Shown here: positions 26,894 to 35,972 of the stretch, piece by piece
Layout of the letters: the number at the start of each line of letters is the position of its first letter
Position numbering within the stretch: position 1 is the stretch's first letter
NCBI RefSeq assembly: GCF_005405305.1
Contig: NZ_BJDU01000004.1
Location: 1-64,000, forward strand
Direction of reading: 5' to 3'
From: Companilactobacillus formosensis
Lineage (GTDB): Bacteria > Bacillota > Bacilli > Lactobacillales > Lactobacillaceae
DNA: 64,000 nt
Translations under genes and position numbers: made by a program
Notes under the pieces: generated by a model
The model's database searches: none
What the model saw: the letters and a program-made list of their open reading frames with translations, nothing else
Told to the model about the DNA's origin: nothing

Positions 26894-27361
26894 ATGGCAC
26901 CAATTTATAAGTTTAAAGAAACAGAAATGAATGGTTTTACAATTGATTTTAATGATTATCAAGGTAAGGTTTTATTGATAGTTAATACTGCTAGTAAATG
27001 TGGTCTAGCACCTCAACTAAAGGGTATTGAAGAACTTTATCAAAAGTATCATGATCAAGGTTTTGAAGTTTTGGGCTTGCCAAGTAATCAATTTCATCAA
27101 GAACTAGATGATGACAAGGCTACGAGCGATTATTGTCAGATGCATTATGGTGTAACTTTTCCGATGACTAAGAAAATTATGGTCAATGGTAGTGATGAGG
27201 ATCCATTGTTTACTTATTTGAAAAATGAATCTGGACATGGTCGCATCAAATGGAACTTTACGAAGTTTTTGATTGATAAAAATGGTCAGTTGATTGAGAG
27301 ATATGCACCAGTAACCAAGCCAGAAAAAATGGAAGAAACAATCGTTTCAGCTTTGCAGTAA
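26894..27361 (+). CDS. gpx: Glutathione peroxidase-family thiol peroxidase
   Basis: The 155-residue product has the GPx signature motifs: NTASKCGLAPQ with the peroxidatic cysteine, GLPSNQF and KWNFTKFLID. The usual selenocysteine is cysteine, as in bacterial enzymes that use thioredoxin. It reduces hydroperoxides in the cytoplasm. AGAGGGTG precedes the ATG. Confidence 0.92.
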   Translation: MAPIYKFKETEMNGFTIDFNDYQGKVLLIVNTASKCGLAPQLKGIEELYQKYHDQGFEVLGLPSNQFHQELDDDKATSDYCQMHYGVTFPMTKKIMVNGSDEDPLFTYLKNESGHGRIKWNFTKFLIDKNGQLIERYAPVTKPEKMEETIVSALQ

Positions 27362-27366
27362 ATCGA

Positions 27367-27395
27367 TTGTTTTAGAAATTATTCCATGTTATACT
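27367..27395 (+). promoter_or_regulatory. Promoter of the antitoxin RNA
   Basis: TTGTTT (27367-27372), a 17-base spacer and TATACT (27390-27395) with an upstream TGT form a strong extended -10 promoter. The start is expected near 27402. Confidence 0.75.
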
Positions 27396-27401
27396 TTGCT
27401 T

Positions 27402-27467
27402 GCCCATAAAGGTAGGCACATATAAAACACCAAAACCCGAAACGATCGCACTCGTTTCGGGTTTTTT
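27402..27467 (+). ncRNA. Antitoxin RNA of an Fst/par-type type I module (RNA II-like)
   Basis: A transcript of about 66 nt runs from the promoter to a strong terminator (27432-27467: AAAACCCGAAACG, 8-base loop, CGTTTCGGGTTTT). It contains AAAGGTAG.CACAT...AACACC at 27408-27431, a direct repeat of 27565-27589, which is the antisense of the toxin's ribosome site and start codon. The layout and size match RNA II of the pAD1 par family. Confidence 0.8.
27432..27467. terminator. Shared bidirectional terminator of the type I module
   Basis: A 13-bp perfect stem has T residues after it on the plus strand and TTTT on the minus strand. The converging toxin and antitoxin transcripts would both end here and overlap, as in Fst/par loci. 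Confidence 0.85.
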
Positions 27468-27492
27468 AGTGGGCTAAGATTGCCTTTTTCTT

Positions 27493-27579
27493 TTACTTGC
27501 GGTGTTTGTTTCGTAGCCATTCAGCAAACCAAGCGGTTATCAAGCCGACCGCAAGGGGCCCTAGAAAGGTAGTCCACAT
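27493..27579 (-). CDS. Fst-family type I toxin peptide (28 aa)
   Basis: The 28-residue product is a short membrane peptide: an N-terminal GPLAVGLITAWFAEWLRNK that fits the family pattern P-x-x-V-G ... WL-x-x-(K/R), with a basic tail. Fst-type peptides damage the membrane when translated. GGAGGTG lies 7 bases before the ATG. A 5' hairpin (27591-27609), an extended -10 promoter and a shared terminator complete the module. Confidence 0.8.
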   Translation of the reverse strand: MWTTFLGPLAVGLITAWFAEWLRNKHRK

Positions 27580-27590
27580 GACCAACACCT

Positions 27591-27609
27591 CCAATCTGTG
27601 CCAGATTGG
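27591..27609 (-). promoter_or_regulatory. 5' leader hairpin of the toxin message
   Basis: CCAATCTG-TGC-CAGATTGG is a perfect 8-bp stem with a 3-base loop abutting the GGAGGTG site. In par-type loci a 5' helix stabilises the toxin mRNA and limits ribosome access; the same role is inferred here. Confidence 0.7.
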
Positions 27610-27624
27610 TAAGGCAACGGCAAA

Positions 27625-27633
27625 AGTATAGCA
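27625..27633 (-). promoter_or_regulatory. Extended -10 promoter of the toxin
   Basis: On the minus strand TGCTATACT gives a TGN-extended -10. The predicted message of about 190 nt would run from near 27618 to the shared terminator. Confidence 0.65.
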
Positions 27634-27665
27634 TGATACAATATTTTCTAGCTATCTAATTATGC

Positions 27666-27702
27666 AAAAAAAGTTTCTCACAATTAAGTGGGAAACTTTT
27701 TT
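27666..27702. terminator. Terminator of metE-metF
   Basis: A 13-bp stem (AAAAGTTTCTCAC/GTGGGAAACTTTT) with flanking A and T runs lies at the stop codon of metF. Confidence 0.85.
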
Positions 27703-28567
27703 ATTCGGCAACACCGTCGAGATGGAATAAGGATGCCGTGTTGTTAAAAATATGTTTGGCAGTGTCAGCTTTATTCATCGTATATAAGTGAACACCGGAG
27801 ACGTCGTTTGTTACTAAGTCAACAATCTGGTCAACTGCATAAGCGATACCAGCTTCTTTTAAAGAAACAGGGTTATCTTTGTATTTATCTAAAATATTGA
27901 TGAATTTCTTCGGTAATCTGGCAGCACAATTTTCAATGACGTGGAGGGCCTGCTTACGATTAACGATGGGCATGATTCCTGCCAAGATAGGAATGTTGAT
28001 ATCAGCAATGGCACACTCTTCTTGGAAACGGTAGAATTGCTCATTGTCATAAAATAATTGGGTGATTAATTGGTCACAGCCGGAATCAACTTTGTCTTTG
28101 AGATGTCTAATATCATCAACTCTATTTTTTGAATCGGGATGAACTTCGGGATAGCAAGCTCCAGAAATAGTGAAAGCTGGTTTTTCTTGTTTGATAAATT
28201 GAGTTAAATCACTGGCATATTTGAAATCTTTTTCAGGAACGTAACCATCGACGATATCGCCACGCAAAGCTAAAACTTGATGGATGCCCATTTTTTCCAG
28301 ACGATTCAGAATCGATCTAACTTCAGCTTTAGTGACATAGGCGGCAGGCATGTGGACCATTGTGTGGCAATGTAAATTATCTTTGACATATTTGGCGAGA
28401 TTGATAGTCGTTTCTTCATAATTTAATTTGTGATTGCTAGCAGTAACACTGATAAAACTAGGATTCAATCCCTTCAATTGATCCAAAGTGTCGGTCAGAT
28501 TGTCCACACCAACTTGAGAATTAGGAGGAAAGACTTCAAATGATAAGGTGGGATTAGTTTCTGTCAT
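27701..28567 (-). CDS. metF: 5,10-methylenetetrahydrofolate reductase
   Basis: The 288-residue TIM-barrel flavoenzyme makes 5-methyl-THF for MetE. It shows [10 protein letters not shown] at the N-terminus (catalytic glutamate), the folate/FAD segments VLALRGD and [10 protein letters not shown], and [16 protein letters not shown]. It overlaps metE by 14 bases, so the two are translationally coupled. Confidence 0.95.
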   Translation of the reverse strand: MTETNPTLSFEVFPPNSQVGVDNLTDTLDQLKGLNPSFISVTASNHKLNYEETTINLAKYVKDNLHCHTMVHMPAAYVTKAEVRSILNRLEKMGIHQVLALRGDIVDGYVPEKDFKYASDLTQFIKQEKPAFTISGACYPEVHPDSKNRVDDIRHLKDKVDSGCDQLITQLFYDNEQFYRFQEECAIADINIPILAGIMPIVNRKQALHVIENCAARLPKKFINILDKYKDNPVSLKEAGIAYAVDQIVDLVTNDVSGVHLYTMNKADTAKHIFNNTASLFHLDGVAE

Positions 28568-30815
28568 GTATCAACAACTCCTCTCTAATTTCCTTAGCAG
28601 CAGTCGTGAGGTTTTCGACACTAGCTTTAGCTTCTTTGATACCACGAGTTTTTAGTCCACAGTCGGGATTGATCCAGACTTTTTCTTGAGGGACCTTTTG
28701 TAAAATCTTGTGAATGGTAGTCTTGATTTCTTCAACTGAAGGAATACGTGGTGAATGGATATCGTAAACTCCAGGTCCGACTTGAAGTTGGAAGTTTTCT
28801 TTTTGAAGTGCGTCGAGGATTTCCAGATTGGAACGAGAAGCTTCAAATGAAATAACGTCAGCGTCCATGTTTTGAATTGCAGGAATTATATCAGTAAATT
28901 CGGAATAGCACATGTGAGTGTGAATTTGTGTCGTTGGTTGAACTTTGCTGTGAACTAGTCGGAAAGCAGGAATGGCCCAGTCGAGATATTCAGAATACCA
29001 GTCAGTTTTACGAAGTGGTAATTTTTCTCTTAGAGCGGCTTCGTCAATTTGAATAATCTTGATACCATTTTTCTCAAGATCTAGTACTTCATCTTGGATG
29101 GCCAAAGCAATTTGGATGGTTGATTCTTTAACGGAGATATCTTCACGAGGGAAAGACCAGTTTAAAATTGTAACAGGTCCAGTCAACATGCCTTTAACAA
29201 TCTTGTCAGTCTGGCTTTGAGCAAATTTAGACCATTTAACGGTGATAGGTTTATTTCTAGCCACGTCACCCCAGATAATTGGTGGTTTAACGCCACGAGT
29301 TCCATATGATTGTACCCAACCGTTTTTGCTGAACAAGTAGCCATCGAGGTTTTGTCCGAAGTATTCCACCATGTCGTTACGTTCAAATTCACCATGAACT
29401 AGGACGTCGATACCGATTTCTTCTTGCCAGTCTAACCATTCTTTGATGTGATTAGCGATGAATTCATCATATTCCGCTTGAGAAATCTCCTGATGTCTGA
29501 ATTGAGCACGAATCTTTTTGACAGCTTTAGTTTGGGGAAAAGATCCAATTGTCGTTGTTGGTAATAATGGCAGTTGGAATTCCTGCTTCTGAATGGCAGC
29601 TCGCTCTTTAAGATTGGGATGTCTGACAAATGAATCGGCAGTCAAGCTATCAACACGTTTTCTAACTGATTCGTTAGGTTGAACACGTTGTTGGTCAAAT
29701 AATTGTTGGTTGTTGGTAATTAATTCTGTATTGCCATTGAGGATTGCTTGCAAGTCGGCTAACTCAGATAATTTTTCTTTAGCAAAAGCGAAATGTTGCT
29801 TAACTTCTGGATCAAAAGTTTCATTTTCAATTGTGAAAGGTACGTGGAGTAATGAACAAGATGTTGAGATAACTAGGTTTTTAACAGGTAAACTCTTGAT
29901 TAAGTCGATAGTCTTTTGATAGTGATTACGCCAGATATTTTTACCATTAACTACGCCGGCAAAAAGAATTTTGTCATCAGGGAAACCACTTTGAACTAGT
30001 TGAGCAGTTTTTCTTCCTTCATGGAAGTCTAAACCGATACCCTCGATATCTAAGTTGATCAAATCCTGATAGACATCGCGCACGTCACCGAAGTAAGTTT
30101 GAACTAGGACTTTGAGGTTAGCTTTATTTTGCAAGAGCTTTTGGTAAATATTCTCGAATAAAATTTTCTTATCGCCCGTGACATCTTTGACTAATTCTGG
30201 TTCGTCCAGTTGAATCCATTCGGCACCTTGGTTAGATAATTTTTCAAAGACTTTTTGATAAGCGTTAACTAGTTGATCGATAAAATCTGTAGGTGTTACG
30301 TCATGAAATTCACTCAAACTCAAAAGTGTGAAGGGACCAACAATAACAGGACGTGTTTGAATGCCATTATCTTTAGCTTCTTGATATTCATTGAAGATTT
30401 TATCGTCATTTAGTTTGATTTCGGTCGTTTTGGTAAATTGTGGTACTAAATAGTGGTAGTTAGTGTTGTACCATTTCTTCATTGGTAATGCCTTCAAGTC
30501 GCCTTTTTCTCCTTGGTAGCCACGGGCTAAGGCAAAGTAGCGGTCGAGATTTGACAAATCCAATTTTTTAGCAGCGTCTGGGATGATATTAAATAGGTAG
30601 GCGGTGTCTAAAGTTGTGTCAAAAAATGAAAAGTCGTTACTAGGAATTTCGTCGATACCAGCTTGTTTAATCAGTTGCCAGTGCTTGAGACGTAAATCTT
30701 TGGCAAAGTTTAATAGCTCTGTTTCAGAAATTTCGTTGCGCCAGTATTTTTCAGTGTTGAATTTTAATTCACGGTTTTCACCAATACGTGGAAAACCAAT
30801 AATTGATGTTGTCAT
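28554..30815 (-). CDS. metE: Cobalamin-independent methionine synthase
   Basis: The 753-residue enzyme transfers methyl from 5-methyl-tetrahydropteroyl-polyglutamate to homocysteine. It has the duplicated-barrel layout: an N-terminal half from [15 protein letters not shown] and a C-terminal catalytic half with [24 protein letters not shown] and NPDCGLKTR. The last two supply the zinc-binding histidine and cysteines. AAAGGGGA precedes the ATG. It is divergent from a LysR regulator over 143 bases that contain a MET-box-like palindrome. Confidence 0.96.
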   Translation of the reverse strand: MTTSIIGFPRIGENRELKFNTEKYWRNEISETELLNFAKDLRLKHWQLIKQAGIDEIPSNDFSFFDTTLDTAYLFNIIPDAAKKLDLSNLDRYFALARGYQGEKGDLKALPMKKWYNTNYHYLVPQFTKTTEIKLNDDKIFNEYQEAKDNGIQTRPVIVGPFTLLSLSEFHDVTPTDFIDQLVNAYQKVFEKLSNQGAEWIQLDEPELVKDVTGDKKILFENIYQKLLQNKANLKVLVQTYFGDVRDVYQDLINLDIEGIGLDFHEGRKTAQLVQSGFPDDKILFAGVVNGKNIWRNHYQKTIDLIKSLPVKNLVISTSCSLLHVPFTIENETFDPEVKQHFAFAKEKLSELADLQAILNGNTELITNNQQLFDQQRVQPNESVRKRVDSLTADSFVRHPNLKERAAIQKQEFQLPLLPTTTIGSFPQTKAVKKIRAQFRHQEISQAEYDEFIANHIKEWLDWQEEIGIDVLVHGEFERNDMVEYFGQNLDGYLFSKNGWVQSYGTRGVKPPIIWGDVARNKPITVKWSKFAQSQTDKIVKGMLTGPVTILNWSFPREDISVKESTIQIALAIQDEVLDLEKNGIKIIQIDEAALREKLPLRKTDWYSEYLDWAIPAFRLVHSKVQPTTQIHTHMCYSEFTDIIPAIQNMDADVISFEASRSNLEILDALQKENFQLQVGPGVYDIHSPRIPSVEEIKTTIHKILQKVPQEKVWINPDCGLKTRGIKEAKASVENLTTAAKEIREELLIHDRN

Positions 30816-30903
30816 AAATAAGTCCCCTTTGTGGTAGTAAGTTATTGACTACTAATCTACTATCGAAAAGAGATATTGAATAACTGATAATAATAATGAT
30901 AGG

Positions 30904-30922
30904 TTATAGTTTAAAACTATAA
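30904..30922. promoter_or_regulatory. MET-box-like LysR operator
   Basis: TTATAGTTTAAAACTATAA has 9-bp half-sites around one base. It matches the TATAGTT-AACTATA form described for MtaR/CmbR-type methionine regulators of lactic acid bacteria. It lies between metE and the LysR gene and overlaps the likely -35 of the latter (-10 TATAAT at 30930). Confidence 0.75.
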
Positions 30923-30958
30923 GATGGACTATAATAAAGAAAAAATTGGAGTAAGCCA

Positions 30959-31903
30959 ATGAGAATTCAACAACTGGAATATCTAGAAACAATTGTCAAA
31001 ACAGGCTCTTTTAATGAAGCGGCCAAACAGCTTTATTTGACCCAGCCTAGTCTTTCCAATGCTATTAAGGAATTGGAATCAGAAATGGGAATTCAAATTT
31101 TATTGCGTAGTAAATTAGGGGTGACTTTGACCGATGAGGGGCGAGAATTTATGATCTATGCCCGACAAGTTTTGGATCAAGTGCAACTATTAAAAAGCCG
31201 TTATGAAAAGAGTCCTGTTCGTAAGCAAGCTTTTTCGGTGTCAGCGCAGCATTACGCCTTCGTTGTCCATGCCTTTGTGGAGCTGATCAAAACTGTTTCA
31301 GCGGATGAGTATCAATTTACTTTGCGCGAAACTGAAACGGAAAATATTTTAACTGACTTATCGAGTTTTAAAAGTGAAATTGGAATCTTATATTTAAATA
31401 ACTTCAATAAACGTGTGTTAGAAAAGCTATTCAAAGAATATGACCTAGAATTCACACCATTATTCAAAGCTTCACCACACGTTTTCGTTGGTCGTCAGAA
31501 TCCTTTGACGGAAAAGAAACGAGTAACTTTAGCTGATTTAGCGGATTATCCTTATTTGTCTTACGAACAGGGCGATAATAATTCGTTTTATTTTTCAGAA
31601 GAAATCTTGAGTACTTTGGACCGTAAGAAAAATATCAAAGTCAGTGATCGGGCTACGATTTTTAATTTGATGGTCGGATTGAACGGTTATACGATTAGTT
31701 CCGGAATCATCAGTAATAAATTAAATGATGACAAAATTGTGGCAATTCCCTTAGATGTTGATGATTCAATGACGTTAGGTTGGTTGAAGCATAGTCAATT
31801 AGAACTTAGTCCGATTGCTAAGAATTATTTAGAGATGTTGAAAGAACATATTAAAGGTTATGGTTTTGATATTATAAATGAAAAAACAGATCACACAAAT
31901 TGA
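30959..31903 (+). CDS. LysR-type regulator of methionine genes (MtaR/CmbR-like)
   Basis: The 314-residue product has an N-terminal winged helix (QLEYLETIVKTGSFNEAAKQLYLTQPSLSNAIKELESEMG) and a C-terminal effector domain. Its position opposite metEF with a MET-box between them argues that it activates that operon in response to a methionine precursor. TTGGAG precedes the ATG. The 3' end of the gene forms part of the terminator hairpin. Confidence 0.85.
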   Translation: MRIQQLEYLETIVKTGSFNEAAKQLYLTQPSLSNAIKELESEMGIQILLRSKLGVTLTDEGREFMIYARQVLDQVQLLKSRYEKSPVRKQAFSVSAQHYAFVVHAFVELIKTVSADEYQFTLRETETENILTDLSSFKSEIGILYLNNFNKRVLEKLFKEYDLEFTPLFKASPHVFVGRQNPLTEKKRVTLADLADYPYLSYEQGDNNSFYFSEEILSTLDRKKNIKVSDRATIFNLMVGLNGYTISSGIISNKLNDDKIVAIPLDVDDSMTLGWLKHSQLELSPIAKNYLEMLKEHIKGYGFDIINEKTDHTN

Positions 31904-31919
31904 TGCGTGGTCTGTTTTA
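31883..31919. terminator. Bidirectional terminator between LysR and GNAT genes
   Basis: The stem AAAACAGATCAC/GTGGTCTGTTTT spans the end of the LysR gene and the end of the acetyltransferase gene. Confidence 0.75.
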
Positions 31920-32399
31920 GTGTAGCGACTTAATAAAGAAACCATCCATAGCGCCGCTATGCAAACTTTCTTCGATTGGTCCAGCTAGTTTGGTAAAGCC
32001 GGCTTTGTGATAGACGTGTATGGCTGCCTTTAAATTATGATGAGTTTCTAGATATAATTTATCGTAACCAGCTTTTTTAGCAGCTTGTTCGACTAAAGAA
32101 ATTAATTGATAACTCAGGTGGTGACCTTGAGCAGCTTTAGATAGGTAGAGTTTTTGCAATTCAGCAATATTTTTCTCGAGATCAAACTCAGCAAATCCAG
32201 CACCACCAACGACTTCTTGAAAATCATTGACGACAACGAAATACCCACGCCGAGCTTTTTCATAAAATTGACTAAGAGTATCGAGATTTTTGTCAAAGTA
32301 GGCCGTGCCGGGAATGTCTAGATGGGCGACTTTTAGATCAGTTTGTAAAATATGCTTAATAGCTTGATTGTCATTGGCTTGAATTGGACGAATATTCAT
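31917..32399 (-). CDS. GNAT family acetyltransferase
   Basis: The 160-residue product shows the GNAT core: IRPIQANDNQAIKHIL, VVGGAGFAEFD, then LQKLYLSKAAQGHHLSYQLISLVEQAAKKAGYDKLYLETH and AIHVYHKAGF. The acceptor is unknown. AAGAAGGTG precedes the ATG at 32399; an ORF extension to 32444 has no ribosome site. Confidence 0.85.
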   Translation of the reverse strand: MNIRPIQANDNQAIKHILQTDLKVAHLDIPGTAYFDKNLDTLSQFYEKARRGYFVVVNDFQEVVGGAGFAEFDLEKNIAELQKLYLSKAAQGHHLSYQLISLVEQAAKKAGYDKLYLETHHNLKAAIHVYHKAGFTKLAGPIEESLHSGAMDGFFIKSLH

Positions 32400-32442
32400 A
32401 ATAAGCACCTTCTTTAAGGTAATTAATTTTATATGATAGCAC

Positions 32443-32475
32443 AAAAAAATTCACCTGCAAGATTATGCAAGTGAA
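32443..32475 (-). terminator. Intrinsic terminator of the WxL gene
   Basis: The stem TTCACCTGCA/TGCAAGTGAA is followed on the minus strand by seven T residues. Confidence 0.85.
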
Positions 32476-32481
32476 CTTCTT

Positions 32482-34923
32482 TTATTCATTGGGAATTGAT
32501 TCAGCAACGTTCCAAGTCAAGGTTCCAGTGTATTGACCAGCTGGGGAAACATTGAGTTGCTTTAATAGTAGCCCAGTGTTTTTTGTCCATTCATCAGCGA
32601 TGTTTTCAGTAACATTAGTATCATGAGAAGTGTCTTCTTGATCGATAACGGTTGGCTCATCACTTAATGTAGTGAAATTATCATCGTTATACTGCCGATA
32701 TACCAAAGCTAAATTGTTATTTAATGTTTCACCGTTTGAATATAGACCATTGGTTGTAACGGTCAATTGCCAAGGAGATCTTAGACTAGTGACACTTAAA
32801 TCAAAGTCGTTTTTTCTGGATAAGTATTCGGTCGTGTCACCATAATTAACATTCTGAAATTGCAGTGATTTGGAAACTTCAAGACTAAGCATTTTATTAG
32901 GTTTAGTTGTTACATTATACGTAACGGTATTGGAAATTAATCCGTTGGTTTGATCAATGGCCTTAACGGTAACCTTTTGCGTGGAATTGAGGGTAAAGAT
33001 ATTCCAGAAGTCATCATCGTTCATTAAAGATTTGAGATCAAGCGTTTGTTTAAAGCTGTTTCCAGAGGCCGTTGCACCAACGTTATAGGTTTTGTTTCCA
33101 ACAGTGATTTGATAAATGATATTAGTAGTAGCGTCATCATCACCAAAGCTATGATTATCACTATAATTAAGTGTATTCTCTAAATTTAATGTGGCGTTAT
33201 CGGATTTATAGAGTAAGTCAATATCGGAATTATCATTTGATAAATTAAGTGTATATTGCTTAGGAGCTAAGATAGTAAATTCAGGGCTATTAGTGGAAGA
33301 AATTTGATTAGAACCAGTGAATGTAGCGACTGCTTTGGCGACATTTATATCACTAGTTGTATCATTGTTGGCTGTAGCTGAAATAGTGATGTTGGCAGTT
33401 GTTCCAGCAGAACCAGTTTTATTACCTAGCGTCTTAGCTAAAGTGTGTTGTAGGGTTTGGTCGGTTAGTTCACTTTGACTAATAGCTTCCTTAGTGCCGT
33501 CACTGTACGTAATGTAGGCAACATTGCCAGCACTATCGGGAGTCAAAGTTACGTGATCAGGAATTTTAATTTTTGCGGCAATATCTTCCCAATTGACATT
33601 ACCTTCAAGATAGTTTAATTGATAATTAAGAGCCAATTTATCACCGTTAGCGACAGTTTTGTCAGTGGAATCAGTATTGATAGTTTTGTTCAAAGTTGTA
33701 TCAGTTATTGAAGCATCTGCGTCAGCGTAAAGTAAATCGGGAATTGAATCAAGAGCCACTAACTTACTAGCGACCGAATCGGATGGTCCGTTCGCAGCAG
33801 TGAATCCCCAACGAACTTTGCCATCAGTCGTATTTAACTTAGTCGTGTCGACTTTGATGGTATCAGTAGTAGGTTTGTAATCACCTTTAGTCACGGTATT
33901 ATCAGAATAATCCAAATTTTTATCGTTGAAATAATAAGTTAATGTGGCTTCATCGCTACCTTCAGCAGCAGGGGTCCATTTGATCGTTACGTGGTGCCAG
34001 TAAATAGGATTGTTTTGTTCATCGTAAGCATCAATTAAATAATTGGCTTGAGGACTAATATGGACTAATCCAAAACCTGTTTTGAAAGGTAGAAAATTGC
34101 TGTAACTGGAAATATCACCTGATTGATAACTGTCAGCTAATCCAGGATAAGTTAAAGCAATATGTCCGTATGTACCGCCAGAACCGTAACGGGCAGTGTC
34201 TGGGAAACCAAGAGCTGTCAAATTAGAAGTTGAACTACCAAATTGCGTATCAAAACCATTTAGCGTGAAATAACGATAAGTAGATGGAAAACTTACACCA
34301 TTATTATTTAGTGGTTTATTACTAGAATTATAGAAATTATTTTTATCAGTATCGAATTCCAAGGCGACACTGTTTTGAATGGCGGTATTTTTAATGTAAG
34401 ATTGTTTAGCATCAGTACCGCTAATAATGTCAACTCTAGAAGCGTCATAACCATAAACACCAATACCTTCTAGGCCCGCACCTAAAGCAGCAATTCCGTT
34501 AGAATCATTTTGGAGAACGAAGGTAATTCCTTCACTATTAACATCAGAAGATCCGTCGCCGCTACCAAAATAAAGCCAAGCAGAAATGGTTTGTTCCTTA
34601 TTGATGTCGAAAGATTTATCAGTCGACCACATTGAGCCATAAGTATTTTTACCACTTGCTAGGGCGATAACATTTCCGTTGGTGGAGTTATTACCAGAAT
34701 GGTCAACGATTTGAGCGGAGTTAGTATCATAAATATCCTTTGAATCGTAGACATTAGGTTTGGCATTCGACATATAATTACCAATGCCGATACCGTTGGG
34801 AGCGTTTTTTAAAACTGCTAAATCAGTATCGTCAGTCAAAGCTGCCTTGACATTTGTTGCTGGTATGATTGTAAAAAAGACCGTGGCAATGATTAAACTT
34901 TTGAAAATTTGATTCAGTTTCAT
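32482..34923 (-). CDS. WxL-domain surface protein with L-type lectin-like domain
   Basis: The 813-residue secreted protein has a signal peptide (VKA-AL near residue 28). An L-type lectin-like domain spans about residues 40-330 (SAWLYFGSG, EGITFVLQND, VALEFDTDKNN, HHVTIKW). Two or three beta-sandwich repeats follow, and a C-terminal WxL domain spans about residues 650-810, with SPWQLTVT and YTGTLTWNV. WxL domains bind peptidoglycan non-covalently. The usual partner genes (DUF916/WxLIP, small WxL) are absent, so it is an orphan. The lectin domain suggests glycan adhesion. Confidence 0.85.
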   Translation of the reverse strand: MKLNQIFKSLIIATVFFTIIPATNVKAALTDDTDLAVLKNAPNGIGIGNYMSNAKPNVYDSKDIYDTNSAQIVDHSGNNSTNGNVIALASGKNTYGSMWSTDKSFDINKEQTISAWLYFGSGDGSSDVNSEGITFVLQNDSNGIAALGAGLEGIGVYGYDASRVDIISGTDAKQSYIKNTAIQNSVALEFDTDKNNFYNSSNKPLNNNGVSFPSTYRYFTLNGFDTQFGSSTSNLTALGFPDTARYGSGGTYGHIALTYPGLADSYQSGDISSYSNFLPFKTGFGLVHISPQANYLIDAYDEQNNPIYWHHVTIKWTPAAEGSDEATLTYYFNDKNLDYSDNTVTKGDYKPTTDTIKVDTTKLNTTDGKVRWGFTAANGPSDSVASKLVALDSIPDLLYADADASITDTTLNKTINTDSTDKTVANGDKLALNYQLNYLEGNVNWEDIAAKIKIPDHVTLTPDSAGNVAYITYSDGTKEAISQSELTDQTLQHTLAKTLGNKTGSAGTTANITISATANNDTTSDINVAKAVATFTGSNQISSTNSPEFTILAPKQYTLNLSNDNSDIDLLYKSDNATLNLENTLNYSDNHSFGDDDATTNIIYQITVGNKTYNVGATASGNSFKQTLDLKSLMNDDDFWNIFTLNSTQKVTVKAIDQTNGLISNTVTYNVTTKPNKMLSLEVSKSLQFQNVNYGDTTEYLSRKNDFDLSVTSLRSPWQLTVTTNGLYSNGETLNNNLALVYRQYNDDNFTTLSDEPTVIDQEDTSHDTNVTENIADEWTKNTGLLLKQLNVSPAGQYTGTLTWNVAESIPNE

Positions 34924-35177
34924 AATAAAAGCTCCTCCCTCAAATATTTGCTATATAAGTAATATTATATCGGGTTATATATCAAAATATTTTCAAAAAA
35001 TATATGTATTTCTATCGATATTTGGTAATTAGGAAATAACTATAAGAAATTAAGGAATTATTGAGTTATAAATTGATAGTTTTCTATTTTCAGAAATAAA
35101 AATCCAATCATACCAATCCAATAAAAATACTTAAAAGTTGTATCATAAAGGTAAGAATACGTTTGGAGGAAGAACTT

Positions 35178-35822
35178 ATGGAATTCACGAAAATTGATTT
35201 AGATACTTGGACTCGTAAAGAAGTGTTCAACCACTTTATTGAACAAAAAACTACTTATAATATGACTAGCAATGTTTCTATTACTAAAGCAGCTAAATTT
35301 GCTAAAGATAATAACTATGACTTTTATCCACTATTTATTTATTCAATTGTCAGAGTAATTAATTCAAACTATCTTTATCGTATGGATTTCAATGAACAAG
35401 GCGAACTAGGTTATTACGATAGTAGCGTGCCATTTTATTCAATTTTTGATAGCCGGACAGAATTGTCTTCTCATATCGATACACCGGATGCTTATACATT
35501 TGCGGAATTTGATCGTGACTATTTAAGCGATGTTAAGAAATATCGTGGTACTGGTAAACTATTTCCTAAGCAACCTGTTCCAAAAAATGTAGTCAATATT
35601 TCAATGATTCCTTGGGTTAATTACACTGGATTTAATCTTAACAACAATAATAATGATAATTATTTACTACCAACTGTAACGGCGGGAAGATTCGAGAGAA
35701 CTGGTAGCGAGATTAAATTACCAGTTACTTTCCAGATTCATCATGCCGTTTGTGATGGCTATCATGTTTCACAATTCTTTATCAAATTACAAGATATTTT
35801 GAATAATGTTGATGAATTGTAA
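35178..35822 (+). CDS. Type A chloramphenicol acetyltransferase-like protein
   Basis: The 214-residue product has the CAT family length, the N-terminal TWTRKEVFNHFI and the active-site motif IHHAVCDGYH with the catalytic histidine. FNLNNNNN and YLLPTVTAG precede it. It would acetylate a hydroxylated substrate with acetyl-CoA. The motif suits chloramphenicol but resistance cannot be read from sequence. GGAGGAAG precedes the ATG at 35178. A drug-efflux-type gene follows in the same direction. The preceding 250 bases (34924-35177) hold the two promoters and show nothing else. Confidence 0.85.
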   Translation: MEFTKIDLDTWTRKEVFNHFIEQKTTYNMTSNVSITKAAKFAKDNNYDFYPLFIYSIVRVINSNYLYRMDFNEQGELGYYDSSVPFYSIFDSRTELSSHIDTPDAYTFAEFDRDYLSDVKKYRGTGKLFPKQPVPKNVVNISMIPWVNYTGFNLNNNNNDNYLLPTVTAGRFERTGSEIKLPVTFQIHHAVCDGYHVSQFFIKLQDILNNVDEL

Positions 35823-35903
35823 TTGATGTTTGTCTGATCAGGGCGAGAAGCCTATAATTGAAAAGCAGAGAAGCTTTTTCAGTAAATGAAAGTTACTAAA
35901 GAG

Positions 35904-35939
35904 TAAGACATTGCACATTGTGTAGGTCTTATTTTTTAT
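35904..35939 (+). terminator. Intrinsic terminator
   Basis: TAAGAC and GTCTTA arms with an inner CAC/GTG pair are followed by a T run. Confidence 0.65.
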
Positions 35940-35972
35940 TTTTTGAAATTATTATAGGAAAGAAGTAGGGGT

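Noticed and set aside
30816-30958. S-box or T-box leader for metE
   Set aside because: The 143-base gap shows no T-box sequence or SAM-aptamer motifs; the LysR-type palindrome explains control.
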